From: Mycobacteroides sp. LB1
GTDB taxonomy: Bacteria; Actinomycetota; Actinomycetes; Mycobacteriales; Mycobacteriaceae
NCBI RefSeq assembly: GCF_013449725.1
Contig: NZ_JACCFF010000001.1
Span: 1,984,001 to 2,048,000 of the forward strand
DNA: 64,000 nt
Direction: 5' to 3'
Part shown: positions 31,201 through 46,200 of the stretch, in pieces
Layout: every line of letters starts with the position of its first letter
How positions within the stretch are numbered: the stretch's first letter is position 1
Notes under the pieces: model-generated
Seen by the model: the letters and a program-made list of their open reading frames with translations, nothing else
What the model was told of the DNA's origin: nothing
Database searches by the model: none
Made by a program: the position numbers and the translations under genes

Positions 31201-34200
31201 CGATACGAGGCGCCAACTGGGCCACCGTCGGCGCCTCGAACACGGTGCGCACCGCAAGACTCGCATTCAGATCGGTGTTGACCGCGGCGATCAGACGCAT
31301 CGCGGACAGCGAATCCCCACCCAGATCGAAGAACGAGTCATCCACGCCGACGCGCTCCACACCCAGCACCCGCGCGTAGATTCCGGCCAGGATCTCCTCG
31401 GTGAGGGTGCCCGGTGCGCGGTAATGATCAATGTCCTGATACTCGGGTGCCGGCAGGGCACGAGTATTCAGTTTTCCGTTGGGCGTCAACGGAAGTCCCG
31501 ACAATGTCACCACGGCGGCCGGAACCATATAGACCGGCAGCTGCTCGGCCAGCTGGGTTCGCAACTTGGCCGGGTTCGCCGTCCCGGTGACATAGCCGAC
31601 GAGGCGTTTGTCGCCGGGGCGGTCCTCGCGAGCAATCACCGCTGCCTGCTCGACCCCGTCCAGCCCGGCCAGCACCGCCTGGATTTCCCCGAGCTCGATG
31701 CGATACCCACGGATCTTGACCTGCTCATCGGCGCGCCCCACGTACCGCAGCTGCCCATCGGCGCCCCACCGCACCAGGTCCCCGGTGCGATACATCCTTG
31801 TTCCGGCGCCCCCGAAGGGGCAGGCCACAAACCGCGAGGCGGTCAAACCCGTCCTACCCAAATATCCGACACCCACACCGCGGCCCGCGATGTACAACTC
31901 GCCAACCACACCGGCAGGCACCGGACGCAACAGCCCGTCCAGCACGAACAACGCCGCCCCTGACACCGGCGCACCGATTGGCGGTGCCCCCGACCCACCA
32001 GCCAAGGGCGCGCTCCTCGCGGCACAAATCGTGGTCTCGGTCGGACCGTACGCGTTGACCATCAACCGTCCGGGCGCCCAGCGGTCCACCAGCTCGGCCG
32101 AGCACGGCTCACCGGCCACCAACAACGCCACCGATCCCAAAGATTCGGACGAGAGCACCGCTACCGCCGAGGGGGTTTGACTCAACGCGCTGACCTGTTC
32201 AGCAACCAGCAAGGCGTTGAGGTCCGCCGGCGAGCGCGTCACCGACTCGGGCACGACGACCAACCGTCCCCCGTGCAACAGCGCGCCCCAGATCTCTTCC
32301 ACCGAGGCGTCGAACGCGTAGGAATGCCACTGCGTCCACGCCCGCCCCGCCAGGAACGTATCCGGCGACCCCAACAACTGGGTCACGTTGCGATGGGTGA
32401 TCGCCACACCCTTGGGGACACCGGTGGTACCCGAGGTGTAGACGATGTAGGCGATATCGTCCGGGCCCGGCACGAATAGTTCGGTGCCGGAAAGGCTCTC
32501 GATGCCGGGGGCCGCGATATCGCCGGCATCGATGATCGGCAGGCCGCACCCGGCCAGCCGATCGGCCAGGCCCACGGTGGTGATCGCGACGATCGGCACG
32601 GCGTCGGCGAGCATGAATTCGATCCGCGCGTCCGGCAGCGCGGTGTCCATCGGCAGATACGCGGCCCCGGTTTTGAGCACCGCGAGCATCGCCACGATCG
32701 CTTCCGCGGAACGCTCGGCCAGCAACGCCACGCATGCACCCGCGCCCACACCATGGGCAGCGAGCCTGTGCGCCAACCGATTTGCGGCCTCGTCGAGTTC
32801 CCGATAGGTCATGCAGCGGCCGTCGAAGCTGATCGCGACCGCCTCCGGCACACGGGCAACCTGTTCGGCGAACAATGCCGGAACTGATCGGGAGGCCGGT
32901 GCCGGGGTGGTTAATACCGTCCGGTTGCCCCACCCATCCACGCGGGAGTGCTCAGCCTCGTCGAGCAGATCGATGGACGAAAGTCGCTGAGTGGGATCGG
33001 CAGTCATCGCCGCCAACACTCGCCGCCACCGAGCGATCAGCGTTTCGATGCTGTGCGCGTCGAACACATCGGTGCGGAACTCCACCGCACCGCCGATCCC
33101 GGCGGGCTCACCGGCCTGAGTCCAGCGTTCCCCAAGGGAGAAGGTCAGATCCATGCGGGCGGTCTGGGTGTCCACCGACAGCGGAGTGACCTGCAGATCA
33201 CCCAGGCTCAGCCCGTCGGCGGGACCGGTGTCCTGCCACGGCAGGTTCTGCCAGGCCAACGCCACCTGCACCAGCGGGTGATGGGTCAGGCTTCGAGTCG
33301 GGTTGAGCCGCTCGACGAGCACTTCAAAGGGCACGTCCTGATGCTCGTAGGCGGCCAGGCTGCGTTGCCGCACCTGGGCCAGCAGCTCCGCCACGGTGGG
33401 ATCCCCGACCAGGTCGACGCGCAGCACCAAATTGTTGACGAAAAAGCCCACCAGCTGGTCCAGGGCTGGGTCCCGGCGTCCCGCAATCGGAAAACCCACC
33501 GCCACATCGGAATTCCCACTCAGATTGGCCAGCAGCACCGCCAAGGCGGCCTGCATCACCATGAAACTGGTCGCGCCGTGCTCACTGGCCACCGCGCGCA
33601 ACTGCTGCTGCAACTCGGCCGGCCAATCCACGTCCACGGTGGAGCCGCGCTGGTCGGCAACCGGCGGGTAGGGCCTATCGGTGGGCAGCGCCACACGTTC
33701 TGGGAGTCCGGACAGCGCGTCTTCCCAATAGGCCAGCTGCGCTGAGATGGGGCTGTCACTGTCATCGAGATCACCCAGCTGCGCGCGCTGCCACAGCGTG
33801 TAATCGACGTACTGCACAGCCAAGGGCTCCCAGTCCGGAGCATGGCCATCGCACCGGCTGGCGTACGCCACACTCAGATCGCGCACCAGCGGAGTGAGCG
33901 ACCATCCGTCGGCGGCAATATGGTGCACCACGGCCACCAACACGTGTTCATCCGCGGCGACACGGAAAAGACTTGCCCGCAAGGGGATTTCGGACGACAG
34001 GTCGAAGCTGTGGCAGGCCGCGGCAGTAATCGCCTCATCCAGCCGACTCGCCGGCCAGGCCGTGGCGTCAACGACATCCCAGCCGAAGTCGACCCGGTCA
34101 TCGGACTCCACCACCTGCCGAGGTGTGCCCTCGGGTGCTTCGAAGCGCGTGCGCAGGCTTTCGTGACGGCCGATCAGGTCGGCCAGTGCCGCACCCAGCG

Positions 34201-37200
34201 CGGCGGCATCGATTCGTCCATGCAGCCGCAAGCCCACCGGCATGTTGTAAACCGGGGAGGGCCCCTGCAGCTGATCGACGAACCACAACCGGTTCTGGGC
34301 AAACGACAGTGGAATCACTGCGGGCCGATCCACCGCCACCAGCGGCTCCAGGCGACCCGCGCCCTCACCGATACGCGGCGCCAACTGGGCAACTGTCGGC
34401 GCCTCGAACAACGTGCGCGCCGCAAGGTCGGTATCCAGGCTGGCGTTGATCGCGGCGACCAGACGCATTGTCGACACGGAATCCCCACCGAGATCGAAGA
34501 ACGAGTCGTCGACTCCGACGCGCTCCACATCCAGCACTCGAGCGAAGATTCCGACAAGGATCTCCTCGACTGCGCCTGCGGGCGCACGGTAGTGGTCGGC
34601 ATCCCGGTAGTCCGGCGCTGGTAGCGCCCGGGCGTCGAGTTTGCCGTTAACCGTCATGGGCAGCGCCGTCAAGGCCACCACCGAGGTCGGAACCATGTAG
34701 CCCGGCAGCCGTTCGGCCAGCGCCGCGCGCGCTTTGACCGGATCGGCGGTCCCGGTGATGTAGCCGACTAGGCGCTTATCGCCCGGTTGATCCTCGCGAG
34801 CGATCACTGCCGCTTGATCCACTCCCTCCAGCGCAGTCAGCGCTGACTGGATTTCTCCGAGCTCAATGCGATACCCGCGAATCTTGACCTGCTCGTCGGC
34901 GCGGCCGAAGTAGTCCAGCTGCCCGTCAGCGCGCCAGCGCACCAGGTCGCCGGTGCGATACATACGGGTACCGGGCTCCCCGAACGGACAGGCCATGAAC
35001 CGCGAGGCCGTCAAGCCCGCGCGACGCCAGTACCCCATACCGACTCCCGCACCGGCTAGGTACAACTCACCGACCACGCCCGCGGGCACCGGACGCAACC
35101 ACTCATCCAGCACAAAGAACGCCGACCATGCCGTCGGCGAGCCGATCGGCGGTGATCCCGCTCCCGTGGCAAGCGGCGCGCTGGCACACAACCACATCGT
35201 GGTCTCGGTGGGGCCATAGACGTTCACCATCACTCGACCCGGCGCCCAGCGATCCACCAACTCCGGCGGGCAGGGCTCCGCGCCGATCACCAACGACACC
35301 GCCTCCAGACCATCCGTCGGCAGCATCGACACCGCCGACGGGGTTTGCGTCAGCACCGTCACCTGTTCGCGCACCAGCAGCTCGTGGAAGTCCTGCGGTG
35401 AACGGGCCACCAGCTCGGGCACCACCACCAGCCGTCCACCGTGCAGCAGCGCACCCCAGATCTCCCACACCGAGAAGTCGAACGCATACGAGTGGAATTG
35501 CGTCCACACCTGTCCCGGCTCCAGCGGCACCCCGATCTGCAGCGAGTCGAACAGCTGAGTCACGTTGCGCTGCGTGACCGCGACGCCCTTGGGTAACCCG
35601 GTGGTGCCCGAGGTGTAAATGATGTGGGCCATGTCATCCGGGGCCGGAGCCGTCAATGCCGTGCTGGGTTGGGCGGCGACGGCGGGGTCGCCGACATCGA
35701 CGACTCTCAGGTCATGGCCGTTGAACCGGTCGACCAACGTCGTAGTGGTGACGGCAGCGATGGGAGCTGCATCGGACAGCATGAACTGGATACGGGCCGC
35801 CGGCAGCGCCGGATCGATCGGCAGATAGGCCGCGCCGGTCTTGAGCACCGCCAAGATCGCGACGATCCCCTCCGTCGACCGGGGGAACATCAACGCCACT
35901 CGCTCGCCGGGGCCTACCCCATGACTGACGAGCAGGTGCGCCAACCGGTTGGCCTGCTCCTCCAGCTCCCGATACGTCAGTGACCGATCCCCACAGACCA
36001 GCGCCACCGCCTCCGGAGCACGCGCCACCTGCACAGCGAACAACTCCGGCACCGACGCCGGAACCGGCAGGCTGGCCAGCACGGTCCGGTTGCCCCACCG
36101 CTGAAGGCGTGCTCGCTCGGTCTCGTCGAGTATCTCCACCGCCGACAGCGACCGACCGGGGTCGGCGGTCATCGCCTCCAGCACCGCCTCAATCCGTGTG
36201 GTGAGCGCCTCGATACCGGCCTCGTCGAAAACTGCCGTGTCGTATTCGATACGCAGGCGCAGTTCGTCACCGGGTATGGCTTGCATCGTCAGCGGATAAT
36301 CGGTCGATTCGTGGGTGGTGACTTCGGTGATGGTGAACCCGTCGATGCCCGATAACGCGCTCGTGTCGACCGGGTAGTTCTCAAACACGAAGAGGGTGTC
36401 GAACAGTCGGTCGTGATCGGTGATGCGGTGGATCTCGCTGAGCGAGACATGTTGGTGTTCAAGGGTCTTGGTATGAGCGCGCTGCAGTTGATCCAGCAGG
36501 TCGATGGTGGTGGTTACCGCGGTGATCTCCGCGCGTACCGGCACAGTGTTGATCAGCAGGCCCACCATCGATTCCGCACCGGGGACCTCCGGCGGCCGGC
36601 CGGAGACCACCGCGCCGAAGGCGACGTCATGCTGGCCGGTCAGCGAGGTGAGCAGTAGCGCCCAAGCCCCCTGCAGCACGGTGTTGACGGTGGTGCGTTG
36701 CGCGCGCGCCAGCTCGCCCAGCGCCCGGGTGGTTTGTGCGGACACCCGATGCGCCCGCACACCACGGCGCCCCGACTCAGACTTTTGCGACGGGCTGACA
36801 AGGGTGGGGGCGTCAAAACCCGCCAGCACCTCACGCCAGGCCGCGCGCGCGGCCGCAAGGTCGCGATCGGCCAGCCAGCTGATGAAGCTGCGATACGGCG
36901 TGGCCGCGGGCAGCCGTTGCCCCCGGTACCCGGCGAAGATCTCCTGCAGCAGGATCGGCAGCGACCAGCCGTCGAGGACTATGTGGTGATTGGTGAGCAC
37001 GACCCGGTGCCGGTCTGGTCCGGTCCGAATCAACGCCACCCGGAAGGCCGGCGGGTGGGCTAGATCGCAGACCGCAGCGCGTTCAGCGGCACACAACCGC
37101 TGGACCTGCTCCTCGGGTTCGTCGGTGTTGAAATCGATGTACTGCCACCCCGCCACGGGGTCAGCCGGGATGACCTGTACCGGCTCATGGAATTGTGCGC

Positions 37201-40200
37201 AGAATCGGGCCGCCAGGTGTGGATGGCGGTTGGCCACCGCCTGCACGGCATCCCGCAACCGGTGCTGATCGAGCGGGCCGTCGACCGTAATGTCCAACTG
37301 CACCACGTATAGATCGTCGTTGGGGCCATTCCCGCTGCCGCTGTGGAAGACCATCCCCTGCTGTAATGCGGTGAGCGGCAGCACGTCTGCGATCCGGTAT
37401 TGCCGCTGCAATTCGTCGATCTGCAGCTGGCTCAGCCGGGCAGGCTCGATATCCGACGGGGTCAATCCGCCTCCGCCATGTCGCACATGCGCGCAGATGC
37501 CAGCCAGGGCGTCGAACCACAGTTGGCTGAGCCGGCTGATCTGGGCGTGATCGACTGTCGAGGAAGCCCACGTCCAGTTGGCTTGCAGATGCGGACCGGT
37601 ATCGGTATCAAGGGCGCCGGCGTTGAGTGCCACGGTATGTGTCAACGGCATCGAAATCGCCGCGGCAGCACCGGTCGATGACAGGCCTTCCGCGGATATC
37701 CGCCACAGATCATCGGATGACTCGGTGGCCGCGCCACCCAGGCGGCCCAGGTAGTTGAAGGCGATCGTCGGGTCGGCCGTCTCCAGGTCAACGTCGGCGT
37801 TCAGGTAGCGCAGCAGACCGTAGGTCAGTGGATCGGGCAGGGAACGCAGCTGTTCCTTGGCATCCTTGATCACCGCACCCAGCGCGCCGTCACCGGCCAC
37901 CACGTGGGACCAGGACAGTCCACCAACTGCCAATGACACCGGGTACTTGGCGGTGAACCACCCAACCGTGCGCGACAGGTCGACCTCGGCGGACAACTCC
38001 TCCTGCCGACCATGGCCCTCGACGTCGATGCCGACCGGCACACCACCGGTGCCTGCGAACTCCGCCACCGCCAGCCCAAAGGCGATCAACAGAATGTCTT
38101 GTGTCCCAGCGTGAAACGCTGCAGGCACCTCACCGAGCAGCATGCGAGTGGTCTCGGCATCCAGCGATACCGACAACTGCCCCGCGCTCGCGTAGGTATC
38201 CACGTCGGCGCGCGCCGCCGGCAACACCGCCGGGACCGCCGCCACCTGCCGCCACACCTGAGCCTGGCCAACCACGTTGGGATCGCCAGCGTGGCTGGCC
38301 AGGAGTTCGGCCCACCGCTGGAATGACGTCCCCGGCGCCGGCAGGACCACGGGTTGTCCACCACCGTGTTGTGCCCAGGCGATGTTGAGATCCTCCAACA
38401 CAATTCGCCACGACACCCCGTCGACAGCCAGGTGGTGAACGATCAACACCAGCTGGCTCGTGGAAGTCACCCACAGCGCGCGCAACATAACCCCGACGGC
38501 CGGATCCAACCGCGACCGTGCCGCCACCACTGCCTCATCGGTCAATGTGTCCATCGATTGGAGACACGCACGTGCATCGACCGACCCTGCCTCGGGCACC
38601 ATCAACGACCACCCACACACGCCGTCGTTTTCGGCGCGCAGCCGCAACATCGCATGCCGATCTAGCAAGGCCTGCAACATGGTTACGACATCGGATTCGG
38701 TAACACCCGCGGGAGCCTGCACCAGCACCGTCTGGTTGAACTCATCGACCGGGCCGTTGGTGGTTTCCACGCCTTTCAACCACCGCATGATTGGAGTGGT
38801 CAGCACCGACCCGAGACCCTCATCGACCGGGCCACGCGAGCCTGCGGCTACCTCGACTATCCGCGCCAGTCGGGCCACGCTCTGCTCGACGAAGACATCA
38901 CGCGGGCGGCATACCAGGCCGGCAACCCGGGCTCGGGCCACTACCTGCATGGACAGGATGCTGTCGCCGCCAAGGTCGAAGAATGAGTCGTCAATGCCTA
39001 CCCGCTCCAGCCCGAGAACCTGGGCGTAGATCCCGGCCAGCACCTCTTCCACGGCGTCTGCCGGAGCACGGTACCGATCGCCGTCGACATAGTCGGGAGC
39101 GGGAAGCGCTCGGGTATCGAGTTTTCCGTTGACTGTCAACGGAAACGCGTCCAACACCACCACCGCGACGGGCACCATATATGGCGGCAACTGCTCGGCC
39201 ATCGCGGCCCGCAGCTCACCGGAATCGGCGGTCCCGGTGATGTAGCCGACCAGACGCTTGTCACCGGGTCGGTCCTCGCGGGCGATCACCGCCGCCTGCT
39301 CGACGCCGTCGAGGCCGGCCAAAGCGGCCTGCACTTCGCCAAGTTCGATGCGATGGCCGCGGATCTTGACCTGCTCGTCTGCGCGCCCCAGATACTGCAG
39401 CTGCCCATCCGGTCCCCAGCACACCAGGTCACCGGTGCGATACATCCGCACCCCGGGCCCCCCGAACGGACACGCCACAAACCGCGAGGCGGTCAAACCT
39501 GTCCGGCCCACATATCCGTAGCCCAAACCCGCACCGGCCACATACAACTCGCCGATCACACCGACCGGCACCGGCCGCAACCATTCGTCGAGCACGAACA
39601 TCGCGGCTCCGGGGACCGGCGAGCCGATGGGAACGGCGTGCGGTCCCGCTTGCCCGGCACTCAGTGGCGCACTGATCGCCACACACATCGTCGTCTCCGT
39701 GGGACCGTAAGCGTTGATCATCACCCGACCGGGCGCCCACTGAGCAACCACCTCAGGCGGACAGGCCTCACCGACCACCACCAACGCCGTCGTCTCCAAG
39801 CCATCGCGCGGTAATACCCTTACTGCAGAGGGTGTTTGGGTGAGAACGTCAACATTTTCCAGTACCAGCAGTGCATGGAAGTCTTCCGGCGAGCCCGTCA
39901 CATCCTCGGGGACGACCACCACCCGCCCACCACGAAGCAGTGCCCCGAAGATCTCCCACACCGACACGTCAAAGGCCAGGGAATGACTCTGGGTCCACAC
40001 GCCACCGCGCGGCAGCCCGGCATCGAGTGACTCCAACAGTTGAGTCACGTTGCGGTGGGTGACCGCAACGCCTTTGGGCACACCCGTGGTACCCGAGGTG
40101 TAGATCAGATAGGCGATATCGTCCGCATTAGGCGCGGGCAGCGCACCACCGGGCGGACTGTCGGCGGCCGAGATATCTCCAATATCGATGACCGCCAAGC

Positions 40201-43200
40201 CATCTCTCTGCAGCCGATCGGCCAGATCCGCGGTGGTGACCGCAGCAATCGGTCCGGCATCGGCCAGCACGAACTCCAACCGCGCATCGGGAATCGCGGG
40301 ATCGATCGGCAGATATGCCGCCCCGGTTTTGAGGATGGCCAGGATCGCCACAATCGCCTCGGCGGACCTTTTGGATGACAGCGCGACACTCTGTCCGGGG
40401 CCTGCCCCTCGCTCGAGCAGCAAGTGCGCCAGCCGGTTCGCGGAATCATCGAGCTCCCGGTAGGTCCACGAACTCTCGCCGCAGACTACGGCGACCGCCT
40501 CGGGAGAGCGCCTCGCATGCTCGGCGAACAACGTAGGAACCGACACCGGCCTGGGCGCCGGACGAGTCAGCGTCGCGTGGTTGCCCAGCACAGCAAGGCG
40601 GGCATGTTCATCGTCATCGAGCGGGTCCACCGACGACAACCGCACCATCGGGTCTGCAGTCATGGCCGTCAGTACTCGCTGTAGCCGAGCGATCAATGTT
40701 TCGATGGTGTCGGCGTCGAACACGTCGGTGCGGAATTCCACCGTCCCGCCGATTCCGGCCGGCTCACCGGCCTCCGTCCGGCGCTCGGCCATCGAGAAGC
40801 TGAGATCCATTCGGGCCGTGTGGGTATCCACCGGCATCTGGGTGACGCGCAGATCGCCCAACGCCATCCCGGTAGCTGAATCATCAATGTCGAGTCCGGC
40901 AATGTTCTGCCATGCCAGCGCCACCTGGATCAGTGGATGGTGAGCCAGAGACCGGGTCGGGTTCAGTCGCTCGACAAGCACTTCGAAGGGCACATCTTGG
41001 TTGTCGAAGGCGGCCAGGCTGCGCGCGCGCACCTGGGCCAGGACCTCGGCAACAGTCGGATCTCCGGCCAGGTCCACCCGCAGCACCAAGGTGTTGACGA
41101 AGAAGCCGACCAGTTCATCGAGCGCTGGATCGCGGCGTCCGGCGATCGGGAAACCCACCGCCACATCGGAACTCGCGCTGAGTTTGGATAGCAGCACCGC
41201 CAGAGCCGCCTGCATCACCATGAAGCTGGTCGCGTTGTGCTCACGGGCCACCCGGGCAACCTGCCGCTGTAACTCGACGGGCCAGTCCACCGCGATCATC
41301 GCGCCGCGCTGATCGGTCATCTGCGGGTACGGCCGATCGGTGGGCAGCGCGATGCGCTCCGGCATCCCAGCCAACGCGTCCTGCCAGTAGCTCAGCTGCC
41401 CCGCGATTCGGCTGCCGCTGTCCTGAAGATCGCCGAACTGCGCGCGCTGCCACAATGTGTAATCCGCGTACTGGACGGCCAACGGCTCCCAGCCGGGAAC
41501 CTCCCCGGCGGACCGACCGGCATAGGCCATCCCCAGATCAGCAACCAGTGGAGTGATGGACCAGGCGTCGGCCGCAATGTGGTGCACCACCGCGGTGAGC
41601 ACATGCTCATCCTCGGAGACACGGAAAAGTCTTGCTCTCAAGGGTATTTCGGTAGACAGATCGAAGGCGTGCCGCGAGGCGGTGTCAATGGCCTCCTGCA
41701 GCTGCCCGGCTGTCCAGCCGGTGGCGTCGACAACGGCCCAACCGAATTCGACACTTGCCGGGTCCATCACCACCTGGCCGGGGATGCCGTCGGGAGCAGC
41801 GAAAACAGTGCGCAGGCTCTCGTGACGGGACACCACATCGACCAGCGCCACACCCAACGCTTCGACATCCAGTGCTCCGTCGATCCTGAACGCGGCCGTC
41901 ATGTTGTAAACCGGTGAAGGCCCCTGCAATTGGTCCAGGAACCACAACCGCGATTGGGCAAATGAAAGCGGAACCACGGCGGGCCGCTCGCCGGCCACCA
42001 ACGGTTCCAGCCGCGCCGCTTCCCCGCCGATACGGCCGGCCAATTGGGCCACCGTGGGCGCGTCGAACAGGGAGCGCACCGCAATGCCAGCGTCCAACGA
42101 ATTGTTGATCGCAGCGATCAGACGCATCGCGGACAGTGAATCCCCGCCCAGGTCGAAGAACGAGTCGTCGACCCCGACGCGCACGTGTCCGAGTACACGA
42201 GCGTAGATATCGGCCAGGATCTCCTCGACCGGGTTGGCCGGGGCGCGATAGTGATCGCCGTCGACGTAGTCCGGAACGGGCAAGGCGCGTCTGTCGAGTT
42301 TTCCGTTGACCGTCAGTGGCACCGCATCGATCGCGACCACCGCAGCCGGCACCATGTAGCTCGGGAGCCGCTCGACCAGCTGGGCGCGGATCTGGCCTGG
42401 GTCTGCGGTGCCGGTGACGTAACCGACCAGACGCAGGGCGGCGGGCTCGTCCTCGCGGGCGATCACCACTGCTTGGCTTACCCCGTCGAGTGCGGCCAGA
42501 GCGGCCTGGACCTCACCGAGTTCGATGCGGTACCCGCGGATCTTGACCTGCTCGTCGGCCCGCCCAAGGTATTGCACTTGGCCGTCGAAGCCCCACCGCA
42601 CCAGGTCGCCGGTGCGATACATCCGAGTACCGGGCACGCCGAACGGGCAGGCCACGAACCGTGACGACGTCAAACCCGACCGGCGCCAATAACCCACGCC
42701 GACACCGCGACCGGCCACATACAACTCGCCGACCACCCCGGGCGGCACCGGACGCAACCAGGCATCGAGCACAAACAACGCCGCACCCGCCACCGGCGCG
42801 CCAATCGGTACCGCGGCCCCCGGGGTGAGCGGTGCACTGATCGAGGCGTACACCGTGGCCTCGGTAGGCCCGTAGGCGTTGATCAGCACTCGCCCGGGGC
42901 CCCAGCGGTCCACGAGCTCAGGTGGACAAGCCTCGCCTGCCACCACCAGCGCCGTCGATTCCAAACCCTGCGGCGAGATCATGCCCGCTGCCGACGGGGT
43001 CTGGCTCAACACGCTGACGTGTTCAGCGACAAGCAGCCCATGGAAGTCATCTGGTGATGCGGCAACCGGTTCGGACACCACCAGCAGGCGCGCCCCATGC
43101 AGCAGTGCGCCGAAGATCTCCCACACCGACACGTCGAAGCTGTACGAATGCCACTGCGCCCATACCTGCCCCGGGCCTGAGGGCACGTTGGCGTCGAGTG

Positions 43201-46200
43201 AGCCAAATAGCTCAGGAACGTTGTGGTGCTGGATGGCAACACCTTTCGGGACACCGGTGGTGCCCGATGTGTAGATGATGTAGGCGATGTCATCGGTGGC
43301 CGGACCGGCCAGCGCCGTGCTGGGCTGGGCGTCGGCAGCAGTCTCATTGATATCGATGACGGGTAGGTCAAACCCGTCTAGGCGCGACCGCCCCCGGGCC
43401 GTGGTGACCGCGACGATCGGCGCGGCATCGGCCAACATGAACTCGATGCGGGCAACCGGCAACGCCGGGTCTACCGGCACATAGGCCGCACCGGTTTTCA
43501 GTACGGCCAGAATCGCCACGATGGCCTCCGCCGACCGGGAAAACAGCAGTGCCACAACCTCGCCCGGACCGACCCCCTGGCCGGACAACAAGTGCGCAAA
43601 CCGATTGGCGGCCTCATCGAGTTCTCGGTACGTCATCGACCGACCCTCGAAGGTCACCGCCACCCCATCGGGAGTGCGTGCCGCCTGCTCGGCGAACAAC
43701 ATCGGAATCGACTCCGCCGTCGCTGGTTTAGTCAAGACTGCCCGGTTGCTCCACTCATCCAGGCGAGCACGCGCGGCCTCGTCGAGCAGATCGATCGACG
43801 ACAACGGCCGCCCCGGATCAGCGGTCATCGCCACCAAAACCGTCTTCAACCGCTCGATCAAGGACTCAACGGTCGCAAGGTCGAAGATATCGGCGTCGTA
43901 TTCAACCCGAAGGCCCAACTCGCGGCCCGGCAGAGCCTGTACGGCAAGGGGGTAGTGATTGGATTCACGGAAATCGAACTCGGTGACGGCCAGGCCGTCG
44001 ACGCCCAATGGCGCCGTGGTGTCGATCGGGTAGTTCTCGAACACCAAGAGTGTGTCGAACAGATTGTCCTGACCCGTCATGCGGTGAATGTCACTGAGCG
44101 CCACGTGCTGGTGCTCGAGCGTGTCATTGTGCGCATTTTGCAGCTGATGCAACAGGTCTGCGGTGGTGGTGGCCGCCCGGAACGTCGCCCGTACCGGCAC
44201 CGTGTTGATCAGCAGGCCCACCATCGATTCCGCGCCGAGGACCTCGGACGGACGCCCCGAAACGGTCGTGCCGAATGCGACGTCATGCTGACCGGTCACC
44301 GAGCTGAGCAGCAATGCCCAGGCACCCTGGAGCACAGTGTTGACGGTGGTGTGATGCGAACGTGCCAGCACGCCGAGTGACAGCGTGACCTCTTCGGAGA
44401 GCTGGAAAGATTCAATGCCTCGCTGCCCCAGTACCTCTCGGCCAGTCGGACACACCAATGTGGGGGTGTCAAAACCAGCCAACGCCTCGCGCCACGCCGC
44501 TTGGGCGCCAGCTCGATCCCGTTCGGACAGCCAGGTCACGAAGCTGCGATACGACGCGGCCGGGGGCAGCCGTTGCCCACTGAAGCCGGCGAAGATCTCC
44601 TGTACCAGGATCGGCATCGACCAGCCATCGAGCACGATGTGATGGGTGGTCAGGACGAACCGGTGCCGGTCGTCAGCGATGCGGATGAGGGCGGCCCGGA
44701 TAGCGGGCTGGTTCTTCAGATCGCAGACCGCGGCGCGTTCGGCGGCGCAAATCCCCCGGATCTGTTCCTCAGCGTCGGTGTTGGCGCTGGCGGTGGTGTC
44801 CAGTTCGATGTATTGCCAGGGCACTACGGGCTCGGTGGGAATGATCTGCACCGGTTGGTCGAACCGTTCGCAGAAGCGGGCCGCCAGGTGTGGATGCCGG
44901 CTGACCACGGCCTGCACCGCATCGCGGAGCCGGTTGGCGTCGAGCGAGCCGCTCAACGCAATACTCAGCTGCATCGCATACACGTCGTCCGAGCCCTGCG
45001 CGGTGCCTGCGTGGAAGAGCAGGCCCTGCTGCAAGGGGGTTAGCGGCAGCACGTCGGCGATGCGGGACTGCTGGCTCAGCTCATCGATCTGCCGCTGACT
45101 CAACTCGGCAGGGGCGATATCCGACGGAGTCAATCCGCCCCCGCCCCTTCGCACATGCGCGCAGATGCCGGTCAAGGCCTCGAACCACAATTGGCTCAGC
45201 CGACCGACTTGCGTGTGATCGAGCGCCGAGAGCGCCCACGTCCAGTCTGCGTTCAGGCATGGGCCGGTATCGGTGTCGACGGTGGCGGCGTTGAGCTCCA
45301 CGGTATGTCCGAGCGGCGTGGACACCACCCCGGCGGTGCGGGTCAACGACAAGCCTTCAGGACATATCCGCCATGCATCGCCAGACCCGCCGCCCGCGGT
45401 CCCACCCAGGCGGCCCAGGTAGTTGAAGGCGATCATCGGGTCGGATTCAGTCAGATCCACATCGGGATTCAGATAGCGCAGCAGACCATAAGTCAAGCCG
45501 TCTGGCAGGGAACGAAGCTGCTCCTTGGCGTCCTTGATCACCGCACCAAGCGCGCCGTCACCGCCCACCACCTGCGTCCAACGCAACCCACCGACCGCCA
45601 ACGACACTGGGTACTTGGTGGTGAACCAGCCCACCGTGCGCGAGAGGTCAACCTCGGCGGCGAGGCCTTCTTGGCGCCCGTGACCCTCCACATCGATCGC
45701 GATCGGCGCACGGCCGGTGCCTGCGAACTCGGCCACCGCCAGCCCAAAGGCGATCAACAGAATGTCTTGCGGCCCCGCGTGAAACGCTGCAGGCACCTCA
45801 CCGAGCAGCATGTGCGTCGTCTCGGCATCCAGCGATACCGACAACTGCCCCGCGCTCGCGTAGGTATCCACGTCGACGCGCACCTCCGGCAACACCGCCG
45901 GGACCGCCGCCACCTGCCGCCACACCTGAGCCTGCTCCACGACTTGTGGGTGCTGCGCAGACTGAGACAGCAATTCGGCCCACCGCGCGAACGACGTCCC
46001 CGCTCCCGGCAGAATTACGGGTTGCCCGTCACGATGCTGCGCCCAGGCGATATTGCAGTCTTCCAACACAATTCGCCACGACACCCCATCAACGGCTAAG
46101 TGATGAATGATCAACACCAGTTGGCCTGTGGAGGTAACCCATAGCGCGCTGACCATCTCCCCCTCCGCCGGGTTCAACCGCGACCGCGCCGCCACCAGCG

